A stretch of 9,120 bases of DNA from Chthonomonadaceae bacterium (GTDB lineage: Bacteria; Armatimonadota; Chthonomonadetes; Chthonomonadales; Chthonomonadaceae): contig JANXLO010000387.1 in assembly GCA_025355115.1 (NCBI GenBank), positions 1 to 9,120 of the forward strand, in the 5' to 3' direction. The position numbers were made by a program, and so were the translations under genes. The notes below the pieces were generated by a model that did not search any database, had not been told where the DNA came from, and saw nothing but the letters and a program-made list of their open reading frames with translations. Below, one piece after another: positions 1-6,726 of the stretch. Position 1 is the first letter of the stretch; each line of letters starts with the position of its first letter.

Positions 1-7
1 CAAAAGG

Positions 8-14
8 TTATAAT
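8..14 (+). promoter_or_regulatory. Candidate -10 element upstream of the peroxiredoxin gene
   Basis: TTATAAT lies about 97 bases before the peroxiredoxin ATG, in a locally AT-rich stretch. It matches a sigma-70 type -10 box. The matching -35 box would lie left of the window, so the promoter cannot be confirmed. Transcription from here would give a leader of roughly 90 nt. This is inference from the motif alone. Confidence 0.3.
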
Positions 15-110
15 ATTGACCGAATAACTAAACAATGCGTTTTTTGCGGTTCCGCGCTTCCAGAGACAGGATTGGAAGACTATTCACGAGAACCGAAGGA
101 GAAGGTAACC

Positions 111-770
111 ATGTCGGAAGAAACCACACAGGCAGCGCCGCGCTCTCTTCCGCGTCTGAATGAACCGGCCCCGGACTTCACGGCGCAGACCACTCACGGC
201 CCTCTCACGCTCTCCAGTCTGAAAGGCAAATGGGTAGTGCTGTTCTCGCACCCGGCAGACTTTACGCCCGTCTGCACAACGGAACTGGTCGAGTTCGCAC
301 GCCGCGCCGAAGATTTCAAGAAGCTCGACACGCAGCTGCTTGGCCTGAGCATCGATAGCGTCTACTCCCACATCGCCTGGGCGCGAAGCATGGAGCAGAT
401 ATTCGGCGTCAAAATCCCCTACCCGATGATCGCGGATCTCGACATGAAGGTGGCCCTGCTCTACGGCATGGTGCATCCGGGAGCCAGCAGCACTGCCACA
501 GTCCGCTGCGTATTCGTCATCGATGACAAGGGCGTACTGCGAGCGATGATCTACTATCCTCTCTCCAATGGGCGAAATGTCGATGAGATCGTCCGGCTCG
601 TCACGGCGCTTCAGACCACCGATAAGAACGGCGTCTCGACCCCATGCAACTGGCTGCCGGGCGAAAAAGTCATCGTTCCGGCCCCGCTGACCGCAGAGGG
701 CGCGGACAAGCGAATGCAGGACTCAAGTGTGGATGTCAAGGACTGGTATTTCTCTCTTAAATCCCTTTGA
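111..770 (+). CDS. Peroxiredoxin, Prx6/AhpC-TSA family
   Basis: Thiol peroxidase of the cytoplasm that reduces H2O2 and organic hydroperoxides. The 219-residue protein has the peroxidatic motif D50-F-T-P-V-C55-T-T-E with C55 as attacking cysteine, plus the conserved Arg132 of the active site. The C-terminal arm (about 175-219) contains TPCNWLPGEKVIVP and ends DWYFSLKSL, as in the Prx6 group rather than typical AhpC. Other cysteines are C133 and C179. C179 sits in the usual TPxNW motif and could act as a resolving thiol, but this is not proven. The ATG at 111 is chosen because AAGGAGAAGG (96-105) lies just upstream; an in-frame TTG at 72 would add 13 residues but would place that Shine-Dalgarno inside the gene. 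The gene looks monocistronic, with a strong terminator directly after it. The next gene is also a thiol redox protein, but there is no sign of co-transcription. Family assignment is firm; the electron donor cannot be told from the sequence. Confidence 0.93.
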   Translation: MSEETTQAAPRSLPRLNEPAPDFTAQTTHGPLTLSSLKGKWVVLFSHPADFTPVCTTELVEFARRAEDFKKLDTQLLGLSIDSVYSHIAWARSMEQIFGVKIPYPMIADLDMKVALLYGMVHPGASSTATVRCVFVIDDKGVLRAMIYYPLSNGRNVDEIVRLVTALQTTDKNGVSTPCNWLPGEKVIVPAPLTAEGADKRMQDSSVDVKDWYFSLKSL

Positions 771-796
771 CCGACGGACAAATGAGCACCTGAAAC

Positions 797-839
797 GAGG
801 GAGGACGCGCTGAATTCGGCGTCCTCCCTCTTTCCTTTT
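797..839 (+). terminator. Rho-independent terminator after the peroxiredoxin gene
   Basis: A perfect 12-bp inverted repeat: GAGGGAGGACGC (797-808) pairs with GCGTCCTCCCTC (819-830) around a 10-nt loop. It is followed at once by the pyrimidine tract TTTCCTTTT (831-839). It starts 26 bp after the peroxiredoxin stop codon and should end that transcript. The T tract is broken by CC, which may weaken it slightly. Confidence 0.88.
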
Positions 840-847
840 GATACGAT

Positions 848-878
848 TTGCCCGACTATGCGGGTTGCGTGATATAAT
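848..878 (+). promoter_or_regulatory. Candidate sigma-70 promoter for the VKOR-DsbA gene
   Basis: A perfect TATAAT (873-878) is preceded by TTGCCC (848-853) with a 19-bp spacer, which is longer than ideal. It lies just after the terminator at 797-839, where a new promoter is needed. Transcription would begin near 885 and give a leader of about 180 nt before the ATG at 1064. I see no convincing riboswitch or attenuator fold in that leader. The -10 box is good and the -35 box weak. Confidence 0.45.
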
Positions 879-1063
879 GAAATCAGTCTTCTTTTTGTCA
901 AAGTGGTCTGATCGGGAACTCCTGCCGCCAAAACCTCCGAACTATGAGTGGAACCGAACTTTTCCTCATCCTTCGGCAGCCTGTCGAGCAACGTACGAAA
1001 GCGCATCCCGTATCATCAAGCCTGACTCGGCAGACAGTCCGGCACAAAGGTATCGACTTCATT

Positions 1064-2269
1064 ATGAGCAGAGCACTTCTCAACAAAATTACGCTTGCCC
1101 TAACTCTCCTGGGTTGCCTTATCGCCCTCGTGCTCACCTATGAGCATTTCGTTCCCGCAGCTGAAATAGGATGCGGAGCAGTGGGCGGCGACTGTCACGG
1201 AACTATTGAGAGCAAGTATGGAAAAGTGGGGCCGATCCCGACCTCGATAATTGGACTTGGCATGTATATTACTCTGGCGGGCATTTGTATCCTGCGCGCA
1301 CGGAGCAAGGCGGAGAACGACGGGGAGGGGCTGAATGATAAGCATTTAGGTGCAACGCTGTTCGGAATATCCCTGCTCGCATTGTGCATCTCCTGGTGGC
1401 TCCAATACACCTCTCTTTTCGAGCTAATGACGTTCTGCCCATGGTGCTTCGCCTCCGCCCTCACCGTGACGGCGATCTTCCTGGTCAGCGCCTACGACCA
1501 TCTCATCCTCGGCCGTGCGATTACCGGCGAGCAAAAGATGCTGACGGCGGTGGTGCTGTTCATCGGGGTCATGCTCTCGTTCGTCTATGCGCCTGCCGTG
1601 ATGTTTCAATGGCAGCTGATTCATAAGGAGTTCGCGGCCGTTCCGAAAGGACTGATCCATCCTATATCCGTTCATCCTAGGGAAGAGCTGCTGCGTGACG
1701 GGCTGGACTACAAGGGAAAGCCGGACGCTTTATACACGATTGTGGAGTTCGCGGACTATCAGTGTCCGCATTGCCAGGAGGCCAGTGCAGAGATGGATTC
1801 GCTCCTGAAAAGGTATCCGGATCGCTATCGACTCGCTTTCCGTAACTATCCGCTAGGCAAGTTCCCATGGTCGCTACAGGCGGCGGTAGCGGTGGAGGCG
1901 GCGGGGCGTCAAGGCAAGTTCTGGCAAATGCACGATTCGGTGTTCGAGCATCAAAAGGAGATGGACGTCGAAGGGTTCATGCCCGAGCGGTTTCCCGCCT
2001 GGGCGCAGGCAATTGGCGTGGATACGGCGAAGTTCAAGAAGGATATGATGGATCCCGAACTGAGCAAACTAGTGCAGAAGGATCATTATATCGGTCAGAT
2101 CAATAATATGAAGCAGACTCCGTCGTTCTTCATCGTCCCCGCTGATCCTAAAGGCAAAATCATGATGATCACAGGGCTGACTGACGCCAAAGTCGTGCTG
2201 AATCACCCGAACGATCCCTTCTGGAGCGGCGATGACAGCAGTCTGGTGACTAAGGAAGGAAGCCAGTAA
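1064..2269 (+). CDS. VKOR-DsbA fusion: disulfide-bond-forming oxidoreductase
   Basis: Integral membrane protein of 401 residues that joins a vitamin K epoxide reductase (VKOR) domain to a DsbA-like thioredoxin domain, so one chain does the work of DsbB plus DsbA. Residues 1-180 hold about five membrane segments (roughly 9-28, 57-78, 96-113, 126-147, 158-180). All four VKOR cysteines are present: the loop pair C37 and C44, and the quinone-side pair C125-P-W-C128. The helix motif after the loop, IPTSIIGLGMY, also fits VKOR. Residues about 215-390 form the exported DsbA/Thioredoxin_4-type domain with active site C234-P-H-C237, the same dipeptide as E. coli DsbA, and cis-proline P353 in QTPSFF. 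Electrons should pass from substrate to CPHC, then the loop cysteines, CPWC and quinone. The ATG at 1064 starts directly before the first membrane helix; its Shine-Dalgarno AAAGG (1046-1050) is rather distant. An in-frame ATG at 944 would add 40 residues unlike any VKOR and is rejected. Confidence 0.92.
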   Translation: MSRALLNKITLALTLLGCLIALVLTYEHFVPAAEIGCGAVGGDCHGTIESKYGKVGPIPTSIIGLGMYITLAGICILRARSKAENDGEGLNDKHLGATLFGISLLALCISWWLQYTSLFELMTFCPWCFASALTVTAIFLVSAYDHLILGRAITGEQKMLTAVVLFIGVMLSFVYAPAVMFQWQLIHKEFAAVPKGLIHPISVHPREELLRDGLDYKGKPDALYTIVEFADYQCPHCQEASAEMDSLLKRYPDRYRLAFRNYPLGKFPWSLQAAVAVEAAGRQGKFWQMHDSVFEHQKEMDVEGFMPERFPAWAQAIGVDTAKFKKDMMDPELSKLVQKDHYIGQINNMKQTPSFFIVPADPKGKIMMITGLTDAKVVLNHPNDPFWSGDDSSLVTKEGSQ

Positions 2270-2362
2270 TTCGGCTGCAATGGAGTGCGGCATGGATTTG
2301 CGTAGTCGATATGATGCGTAAACTTTTCGGCTGATGCAGTATGTGAGAGAGGCGGAACTACT

Positions 2363-3475
2363 GTGAGGAGAGACCAGTTGATAATATCCAGAGGCATGAT
2401 CGCGGCAGGTCTGATAGCGGCGATTTCGCTGTGCTGCGGGGTGCGAGCGAACGCTGCAGAGTATGTCTGGGCGACCGGCAAAGTGCTCGATGCGAACGGG
2501 CGTCCGATGTCCAATGCCTTCGTGGCGGTCTACGACGACTCGAACAAGGTCGTGGACTACACTCGCACGGACAGACAGGGGAGCTATGCCCTCGCTGTCC
2601 CCAGGCACGCCCTGCACCTGGAGCACAAAAAGGGAAAAGGCTTCATCGCCGAGGTATTCACCGGGGCGGTTCGGCTTACCGGAGACGCGCTTGGATTCAT
2701 CAACAATCCGATCCGGGCTGGAATTCATGCCGTTGCCTCTGCCGAATCATCCTCTTTTGGCGATCCCCTGACGAAAGGCGGCATCTCCGCCGGAACGGCA
2801 GTTGCGGACAAGGCTCTCACAATGCTCACACCGCGCTCTCGCCGCATCGTCCCGACTGAACTGAGGAAGCAGCCCGGCGTGCTGCTTATCAAAGTGGTCG
2901 CTCCCCACTCCAACGATCTGGTGGAGATCGGCCGCATCTACTGGCTTCAGGAGGAGACGCTGCGCCTGGGAGGCAAACAGCATAAGACACTCGCCGCATG
3001 GCTTGACCCGATTCAGTTGACGTCCGTAGACTCCGACCGGCCCTCCAAATTTCAGACCGAGTACCTGCACTTCACCCATGCCCGTCTCGAGCCGAGCCTC
3101 GCAGAACCTGGGCAAGTCGTCCATATCACCGCCAGGCTTCTCACCCCTCCTGATCCTGTCGTCTACGCCGTCGTAGTCGCCCGCAACAACTACACGGGTC
3201 AGCGTTGGGAACTAAAGCCGACTGGCGATGGCGAGTACGAGGGCGATTTCACTGTGGACAAGAAATTCGCGCACGACGACCAGACTATCAGCGTCCTTGC
3301 CTACGCCGAGAAAGAGCAGAAGCCCGGACGCCGTGAGGACGCCGAGCGCACCCTCCTCTCCAACGGGCTGTGGGATCCGAAAAAGCCTTATACCTACGAT
3401 CCTCTGCTTGTGGTCAGCCGGAACCGAGCCGATCTGACGCTCACCATCGTGGTGCCCCAGAGGCGCAAGCGATGA
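2363..3475 (+). CDS. Exported protein of unknown function with a carboxypeptidase-regulatory-like domain
   Basis: I do not recognise a specific family for the full 370 residues. The N-terminus is a Sec-type signal peptide: basic RRDQLIISR, a hydrophobic core at about 11-27, and a likely cut in RANA-AE near residue 31 or 32. Residues about 37-82 (ATGKVLDANGRPMSNAFVAVYD ending in TDRQGSYAL) match the carboxypeptidase regulatory-like beta-sandwich (CarboxypepD_reg). Residues 83-230 have no clear match. Residues about 233-320 (ending with the GDGEYEGDF region) look like a second Ig-like beta domain, and the C-terminus is basic (PQRRKR). The mature chain has no cysteine. Such proteins are often surface or periplasmic binding or structural proteins; no enzymatic motif is visible. 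The gene begins 93 bp after the VKOR-DsbA stop and may share its transcript. The start is uncertain: GTG at 2363 has GAGAGAGGCGG upstream, but TTG at 2378 has GAGGAGAG (2365-2372) closely upstream. Either gives the same mature protein. Confidence 0.8.
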   Translation: MRRDQLIISRGMIAAGLIAAISLCCGVRANAAEYVWATGKVLDANGRPMSNAFVAVYDDSNKVVDYTRTDRQGSYALAVPRHALHLEHKKGKGFIAEVFTGAVRLTGDALGFINNPIRAGIHAVASAESSSFGDPLTKGGISAGTAVADKALTMLTPRSRRIVPTELRKQPGVLLIKVVAPHSNDLVEIGRIYWLQEETLRLGGKQHKTLAAWLDPIQLTSVDSDRPSKFQTEYLHFTHARLEPSLAEPGQVVHITARLLTPPDPVVYAVVVARNNYTGQRWELKPTGDGEYEGDFTVDKKFAHDDQTISVLAYAEKEQKPGRREDAERTLLSNGLWDPKKPYTYDPLLVVSRNRADLTLTIVVPQRRKR

Positions 3476-3542
3476 CGTTTTGCAAGCCGCTCTCCTGCAA
3501 TTTATGGCCTGCTCCATCCGTAGGAAAGTCAGGGGCAAATCG

Positions 3543-4466
3543 TTGAGCGACACATCGAGCAGACTTAGAATAGGAACGCGGGGCAGCCTGCTGGCTCGGA
3601 CTCAGACCGAGATGGTCGTGCAGTCTATTCGCACGTCAAATCCCGGGCTTGTCGTCGAAACTCACATCATTCAGACGACAGGGGACATGAGGCGCGACGT
3701 ACCCTTCGCACAGGTCGGCACGAAGGGCATGTTTGTAAAAGAGATTGAGCAGGCGCTGATGGACGGAGGCATCGATGTCGGAGTCCATAGCCTGAAGGAT
3801 ATGCCGTCGGAGCTTCCAGATGGCTTGGAGCTCTCCTGTATCCCCGCCAGGGAAGACCCCTTCGACGCCCTGCTATCCCGAAATGACCTTAACTTCACAC
3901 AGCTTCCTCTCAACGCGGTCGTCGGCACAAGCAGCCTGCGCAGGCAGGCTCAATTGCGTGCGGCTCGTCCCGATCTTCGGCTGGAGGAGCTTCGCGGCAA
4001 TCTTGACACGCGCCTCCGCAAGCTCGACAGCGGCGAATACGACGCGATATTGCTGGCCGTCGCGGGGCTAAATCGTCTTGGGTTGTCGGAGCGAATAACA
4101 GAGCGACTGGGCGTCGATGTCTGTGTCCCTGCCGCAGGTCAGGGCGCACTGGCACTTGAAACTCGAAAGGGAGACGATTCCATTCTGCGCCTGCTCCAGC
4201 CGTTGCATGATATGGCGACCGCAGCTGCCGTCACGGCGGAGCGAGAATTTCTGAATGCTTTAGGAGGCGGCTGCACTCTCCCCGCAGGCGCACTTGCCAC
4301 CATTGATGGGGAGAGCCTCCACATCGTCGGGCTCATCGCAGCGCCGGATGGCTCCCGCGTTGTTCGATCCGAGCGCATGGGGCGTGCTGTTGATGCGAAA
4401 CAAATTGGTGCGGAACTAGGCGCGGCTCTGCTCGAGAGCGGCGGACGCGATCTGCTGAAAGGCTGA
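3543..4466 (+). CDS. hemC: Hydroxymethylbilane synthase (porphobilinogen deaminase)
   Basis: Cytoplasmic enzyme that joins four porphobilinogens into hydroxymethylbilane, the linear precursor of all tetrapyrroles. The 307-residue length matches the family. Motifs appear in the expected order: RIGTRGSLLARTQT near the N-terminus, KGMFVKEIE, HSLKDMP with catalytic D86, AREDPFDALL, GTSSLRRQAQL, ELRGNLDTRLRKL, VPAAGQGALALE, and GGGCTLPAGA. C244 in the last motif carries the dipyrromethane cofactor. The start is taken as TTG at 3543 because AGGGGC (3531-3536) sits at good spacing and homologues begin just before RIGTRGS. The frame is open upstream to 3480, with an ATG at 3504 that lacks a Shine-Dalgarno. 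It begins 67 bp after the exported protein gene and is the first gene of the packed heme operon, 8 bp before nadB. No hemA is present upstream in the window. Confidence 0.95.
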   Translation: MSDTSSRLRIGTRGSLLARTQTEMVVQSIRTSNPGLVVETHIIQTTGDMRRDVPFAQVGTKGMFVKEIEQALMDGGIDVGVHSLKDMPSELPDGLELSCIPAREDPFDALLSRNDLNFTQLPLNAVVGTSSLRRQAQLRAARPDLRLEELRGNLDTRLRKLDSGEYDAILLAVAGLNRLGLSERITERLGVDVCVPAAGQGALALETRKGDDSILRLLQPLHDMATAAAVTAEREFLNALGGGCTLPAGALATIDGESLHIVGLIAAPDGSRVVRSERMGRAVDAKQIGAELGAALLESGGRDLLKG

Positions 4467-4474
4467 CGGATTTC

Positions 4475-6049
4475 ATGAGTGTCGAGGTTGACTTTCTTGT
4501 GATCGGCAGCGGGCTTGCCGGATTGACTTATGCGCTTACTGTCGCGGAGTTCGGCACTGTCGCGCTCCTGACAAAAAAGAACCGGACGGACGCCAACAGC
4601 AGTTGGGCACAGGGCGGCATCGCCGGAGTGCTGGCGGAGAACGATTCGTTCGCTCTGCACAAGCGCGATACTCTCATCGCAGGTGCCGGCCTGTGCCATG
4701 AGGACGCGGTCGACGCGCTGGTCCAGGAGGGACCGGAGCGCATACGGCACCTCATGACGCTCGGCGCGCAGTTCAACACGGAGACCAGCCCGGAAGGGCT
4801 TGAGGTTCTTTCGCTCGGCCGGGAAGGCGGGCATTCGCGCAATCGAATCGTGCATACTGCCGACTACACTGGCTGGGAGTGCGAGCGCACACTGCTCGAG
4901 GCCGTCAAGGCCGAGCCGCGCATCTCCGTCCGTGAACATCTTTTCGTCACCGACCTGCTCATGATGGAGACGGCCGAGGGCAGAGTGTGCGCGGGAGCTT
5001 GCGCGCTCGACGGCGAGACCGGAGAGCGTAGCACCTTCCGCGCCCGCGCCACTCTGCTCGCCACCGGAGGCTGCGGCCAGGTCTACCTGCACACCACCAA
5101 CCCCATCATCGCGACGGGCGACGGCGTGGCGATCGCCTGGCGAGCAGGCGCACGGATCGCGAACATGGAGTTCATTCAATTTCACCCTACCACCCTCTAT
5201 CACCCGAAAGCGCGCGCATTTTTGATCACCGAGGCTCTGCGCGGCGAGGGCGGCATCCTTCAGCATGAAAATGGTGAAACCTTTATGGAGAGGTATCACC
5301 CGCTAGGCGCGCTCGCGCCCCGGGACATCGTTGCCCGGGCCATCGTCAGTGAGATGAAGCGGCTGGATGTCCCCTGCGTCTATCTCAACGCCACGCATCT
5401 CGACCCGGTCTTCCTGCGCGAGCATTTCCCGACCGTCTACGAGCGCTGCCTGAGCGTGGGCATCGACATCACCAGGCAGCCGATCCCCATTGTTCCCGCG
5501 CAGCACTACCAGTGCGGAGGCGTCGCCACCGATCTTGAAGGCAGCACCAACTTGCCGCGCCTCTATGCGGCGGGAGAGGTGGCCTGCACCGGAGTGCATG
5601 GCGCGAACCGCCTTGCCTCTAACTCACTTTTGGAGGCGATGGTCTTCGGTTACCGGGCGGCCCGGCACACACTCCTCCATCAGACCTCCTCCCTCCCCGA
5701 GGGTCAACCCTGCCACTGCGCCGATCCCGTCTCTTTGACCGAAGCAACAATCGATCCTCTTTGGAAGAGCGTCCGCCGCCTTATGCAGCGGAATGTAGGA
5801 ATCGTCCGCACGACCGCCGAGCTCCAGAGCGCGAAGCGCGAGCTTGCGCGCATCCGCAAAGCATTAGAGGGTGAGCCCGATACCGTCGCGGCCTGCGAAA
5901 CTAAGAACATCGCGACCGTCGGCATGCTCATAGTCGAGTCGGCACTGAGAAGGCATGAAAGTCGGGGCTTGCACTCTATTCTCGACTACCCGGAGACTCT
6001 TGAGACCGAGCGACACGATACCGTGATCGAGGCGGGGGAGTTGGAGTAG
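4475..6049 (+). CDS. nadB: L-aspartate oxidase
   Basis: FAD enzyme that oxidises L-aspartate to iminoaspartate, which NadA then condenses with dihydroxyacetone phosphate to quinolinate in de novo NAD synthesis. The 524 residues cover the whole protein: dinucleotide-binding VIGSGLAGL (G11, G13, G16), SSWAQGGIAG, GREGGHSRNRI, HTTNPIIATGDG, then QFHPTTLYHP, APRDIVARA, AQHYQCGGVATD, and GANRLASNSLLE. The substrate and catalytic residues expected from E. coli NadB (H244, R290, H351, R386) line up with H237, R283, H344 and R379 at a constant offset of seven. The C-terminal helical part is complete (ESALRRHESRGLH, LDYPETL). These motifs and the helical tail favour NadB over SdhA or fumarate reductase. 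The gene lies between hemC and ung, with an 8-bp gap before it and a one-base overlap after it (TAGTG). No nadA or nadC is in the window, so the rest of the pathway must be elsewhere. Confidence 0.95.
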   Translation: MSVEVDFLVIGSGLAGLTYALTVAEFGTVALLTKKNRTDANSSWAQGGIAGVLAENDSFALHKRDTLIAGAGLCHEDAVDALVQEGPERIRHLMTLGAQFNTETSPEGLEVLSLGREGGHSRNRIVHTADYTGWECERTLLEAVKAEPRISVREHLFVTDLLMMETAEGRVCAGACALDGETGERSTFRARATLLATGGCGQVYLHTTNPIIATGDGVAIAWRAGARIANMEFIQFHPTTLYHPKARAFLITEALRGEGGILQHENGETFMERYHPLGALAPRDIVARAIVSEMKRLDVPCVYLNATHLDPVFLREHFPTVYERCLSVGIDITRQPIPIVPAQHYQCGGVATDLEGSTNLPRLYAAGEVACTGVHGANRLASNSLLEAMVFGYRAARHTLLHQTSSLPEGQPCHCADPVSLTEATIDPLWKSVRRLMQRNVGIVRTTAELQSAKRELARIRKALEGEPDTVAACETKNIATVGMLIVESALRRHESRGLHSILDYPETLETERHDTVIEAGELE

Positions 6050-6726
6050 TGAACGTAGAGATTCCAGTGGGTTGGCAGGCAGCGATAGGCGAAGAGACCA
6101 GCCTGCCCTATTTTCATAAGCTGCAAGAATACGTCGAGAGAGAGCGCGAAGAGAACCTGGTTTTCCCGCCGGAGCAGGACATCTTCAAAGCCCTCGCCTA
6201 TACGCCGTACGACGAAGTGAAGGTGCTTCTGCTCGGTCAGGATCCATACCACAACGTGGGTCAGGCGCACGGGCTATGCTTCTCCGTGCGCCCCGGTGTT
6301 CCACCTCCCCCCTCCCTGCTCAATATCTACAAGGAGATGCGGTCCGATCTCGGCGTCAAGATCCCGAACAACGGCTGCCTCACTCCCTGGGCGAAGCAGG
6401 GCGTCCTCATGCTCAATGCCGTGTTGACGGTTCGGGCGCACATGCCAAACTCGCACAAGGGCAAGGGTTGGGAAACCTTCACGGACGCGATCATCCGCAA
6501 AGTTAGCGCTAAGGAGTCGCCCGTCGTGTTCGTCTTGTGGGGTGGCTATGCGCAGAAAAAACTCCCCCTCATCGATACGGGACGGCATAGCGTAGTGCAG
6601 TCCGCCCACCCCTCTCCACTATCCGCGCACAGCGGATTCTTCAGCAGCAAGCCATTCTCGAAAATCAACTCACTTCTGACCGCATCGGGCGAACTGCCGA
6701 TCGACTGGCGGATACCCGACCTATGA
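6049..6726 (+). CDS. ung: Uracil-DNA glycosylase, family 1
   Basis: Base-excision repair enzyme that removes uracil from DNA after cytosine deamination or dUMP misincorporation. The 225 residues are close to the E. coli length of 229. Signature motifs are complete: water-activating G63-Q-D65-P-Y-H, the uracil-binding region GLCFSVRPGVPPPPSLLNIYKE, the TPWAKQGVLMLN segment, and the minor-groove loop with H187 in HPSPLSAHSGFF. D65 and H187 correspond to E. coli D64 and H187. The start is a GTG whose first base is the last base of the nadB stop; GGGGAG (6034-6039) lies upstream. The stop overlaps the next start as ATGA. These overlaps indicate translational coupling within the heme operon, although the function is unrelated to tetrapyrroles. 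No Ugi-like or phage context is seen, so this looks like the housekeeping copy. Confidence 0.96.
   Translation: MNVEIPVGWQAAIGEETSLPYFHKLQEYVEREREENLVFPPEQDIFKALAYTPYDEVKVLLLGQDPYHNVGQAHGLCFSVRPGVPPPPSLLNIYKEMRSDLGVKIPNNGCLTPWAKQGVLMLNAVLTVRAHMPNSHKGKGWETFTDAIIRKVSAKESPVVFVLWGGYAQKKLPLIDTGRHSVVQSAHPSPLSAHSGFFSSKPFSKINSLLTASGELPIDWRIPDL

Noticed and set aside
8..22. Possible PerR-type box at the peroxiredoxin promoter
   Set aside because: Only the left half TTATAAT fits the TTATAATnATTATAA consensus; the right half (TTGACCG) does not, so the site is more simply a -10 box.
40..55. T run followed by GCGG-TT-CCGC mini inverted repeat
   Set aside because: The loop is only two bases, the stem four, and the T run precedes rather than follows it, so it is neither a terminator nor a plausible regulatory hairpin.
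72..110. Upstream TTG start for the peroxiredoxin
   Set aside because: The strong Shine-Dalgarno at 96-105 points to ATG 111, and the added residues are not part of the family fold.
944..1063. Upstream in-frame ATG that would extend the VKOR-DsbA protein by 40 residues
   Set aside because: The extra residues are polar, lack resemblance to VKOR N-termini, and would precede the first membrane helix; no good Shine-Dalgarno precedes 944.
2423..2443. Possible lipobox in the exported protein (ISLCCG)
   Set aside because: The residues before the cysteines do not fit L-[AS]-[GA]-C, and a good signal peptidase I site (ANA-A) follows.
2069..2728. Antisense open frame of 219 codons on the - strand
   Set aside because: It overlaps the VKOR-DsbA end and the signal peptide region of the exported protein, both better supported. 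It shows no domain or convincing start site.
4139..5299. Long antisense open frame of 386 codons on the - strand
   Set aside because: It lies wholly over the end of hemC and the first half of nadB, whose + strand products match their families in full. Its sequence shows no recognisable domain; long antisense frames are common in GC-rich coding DNA.
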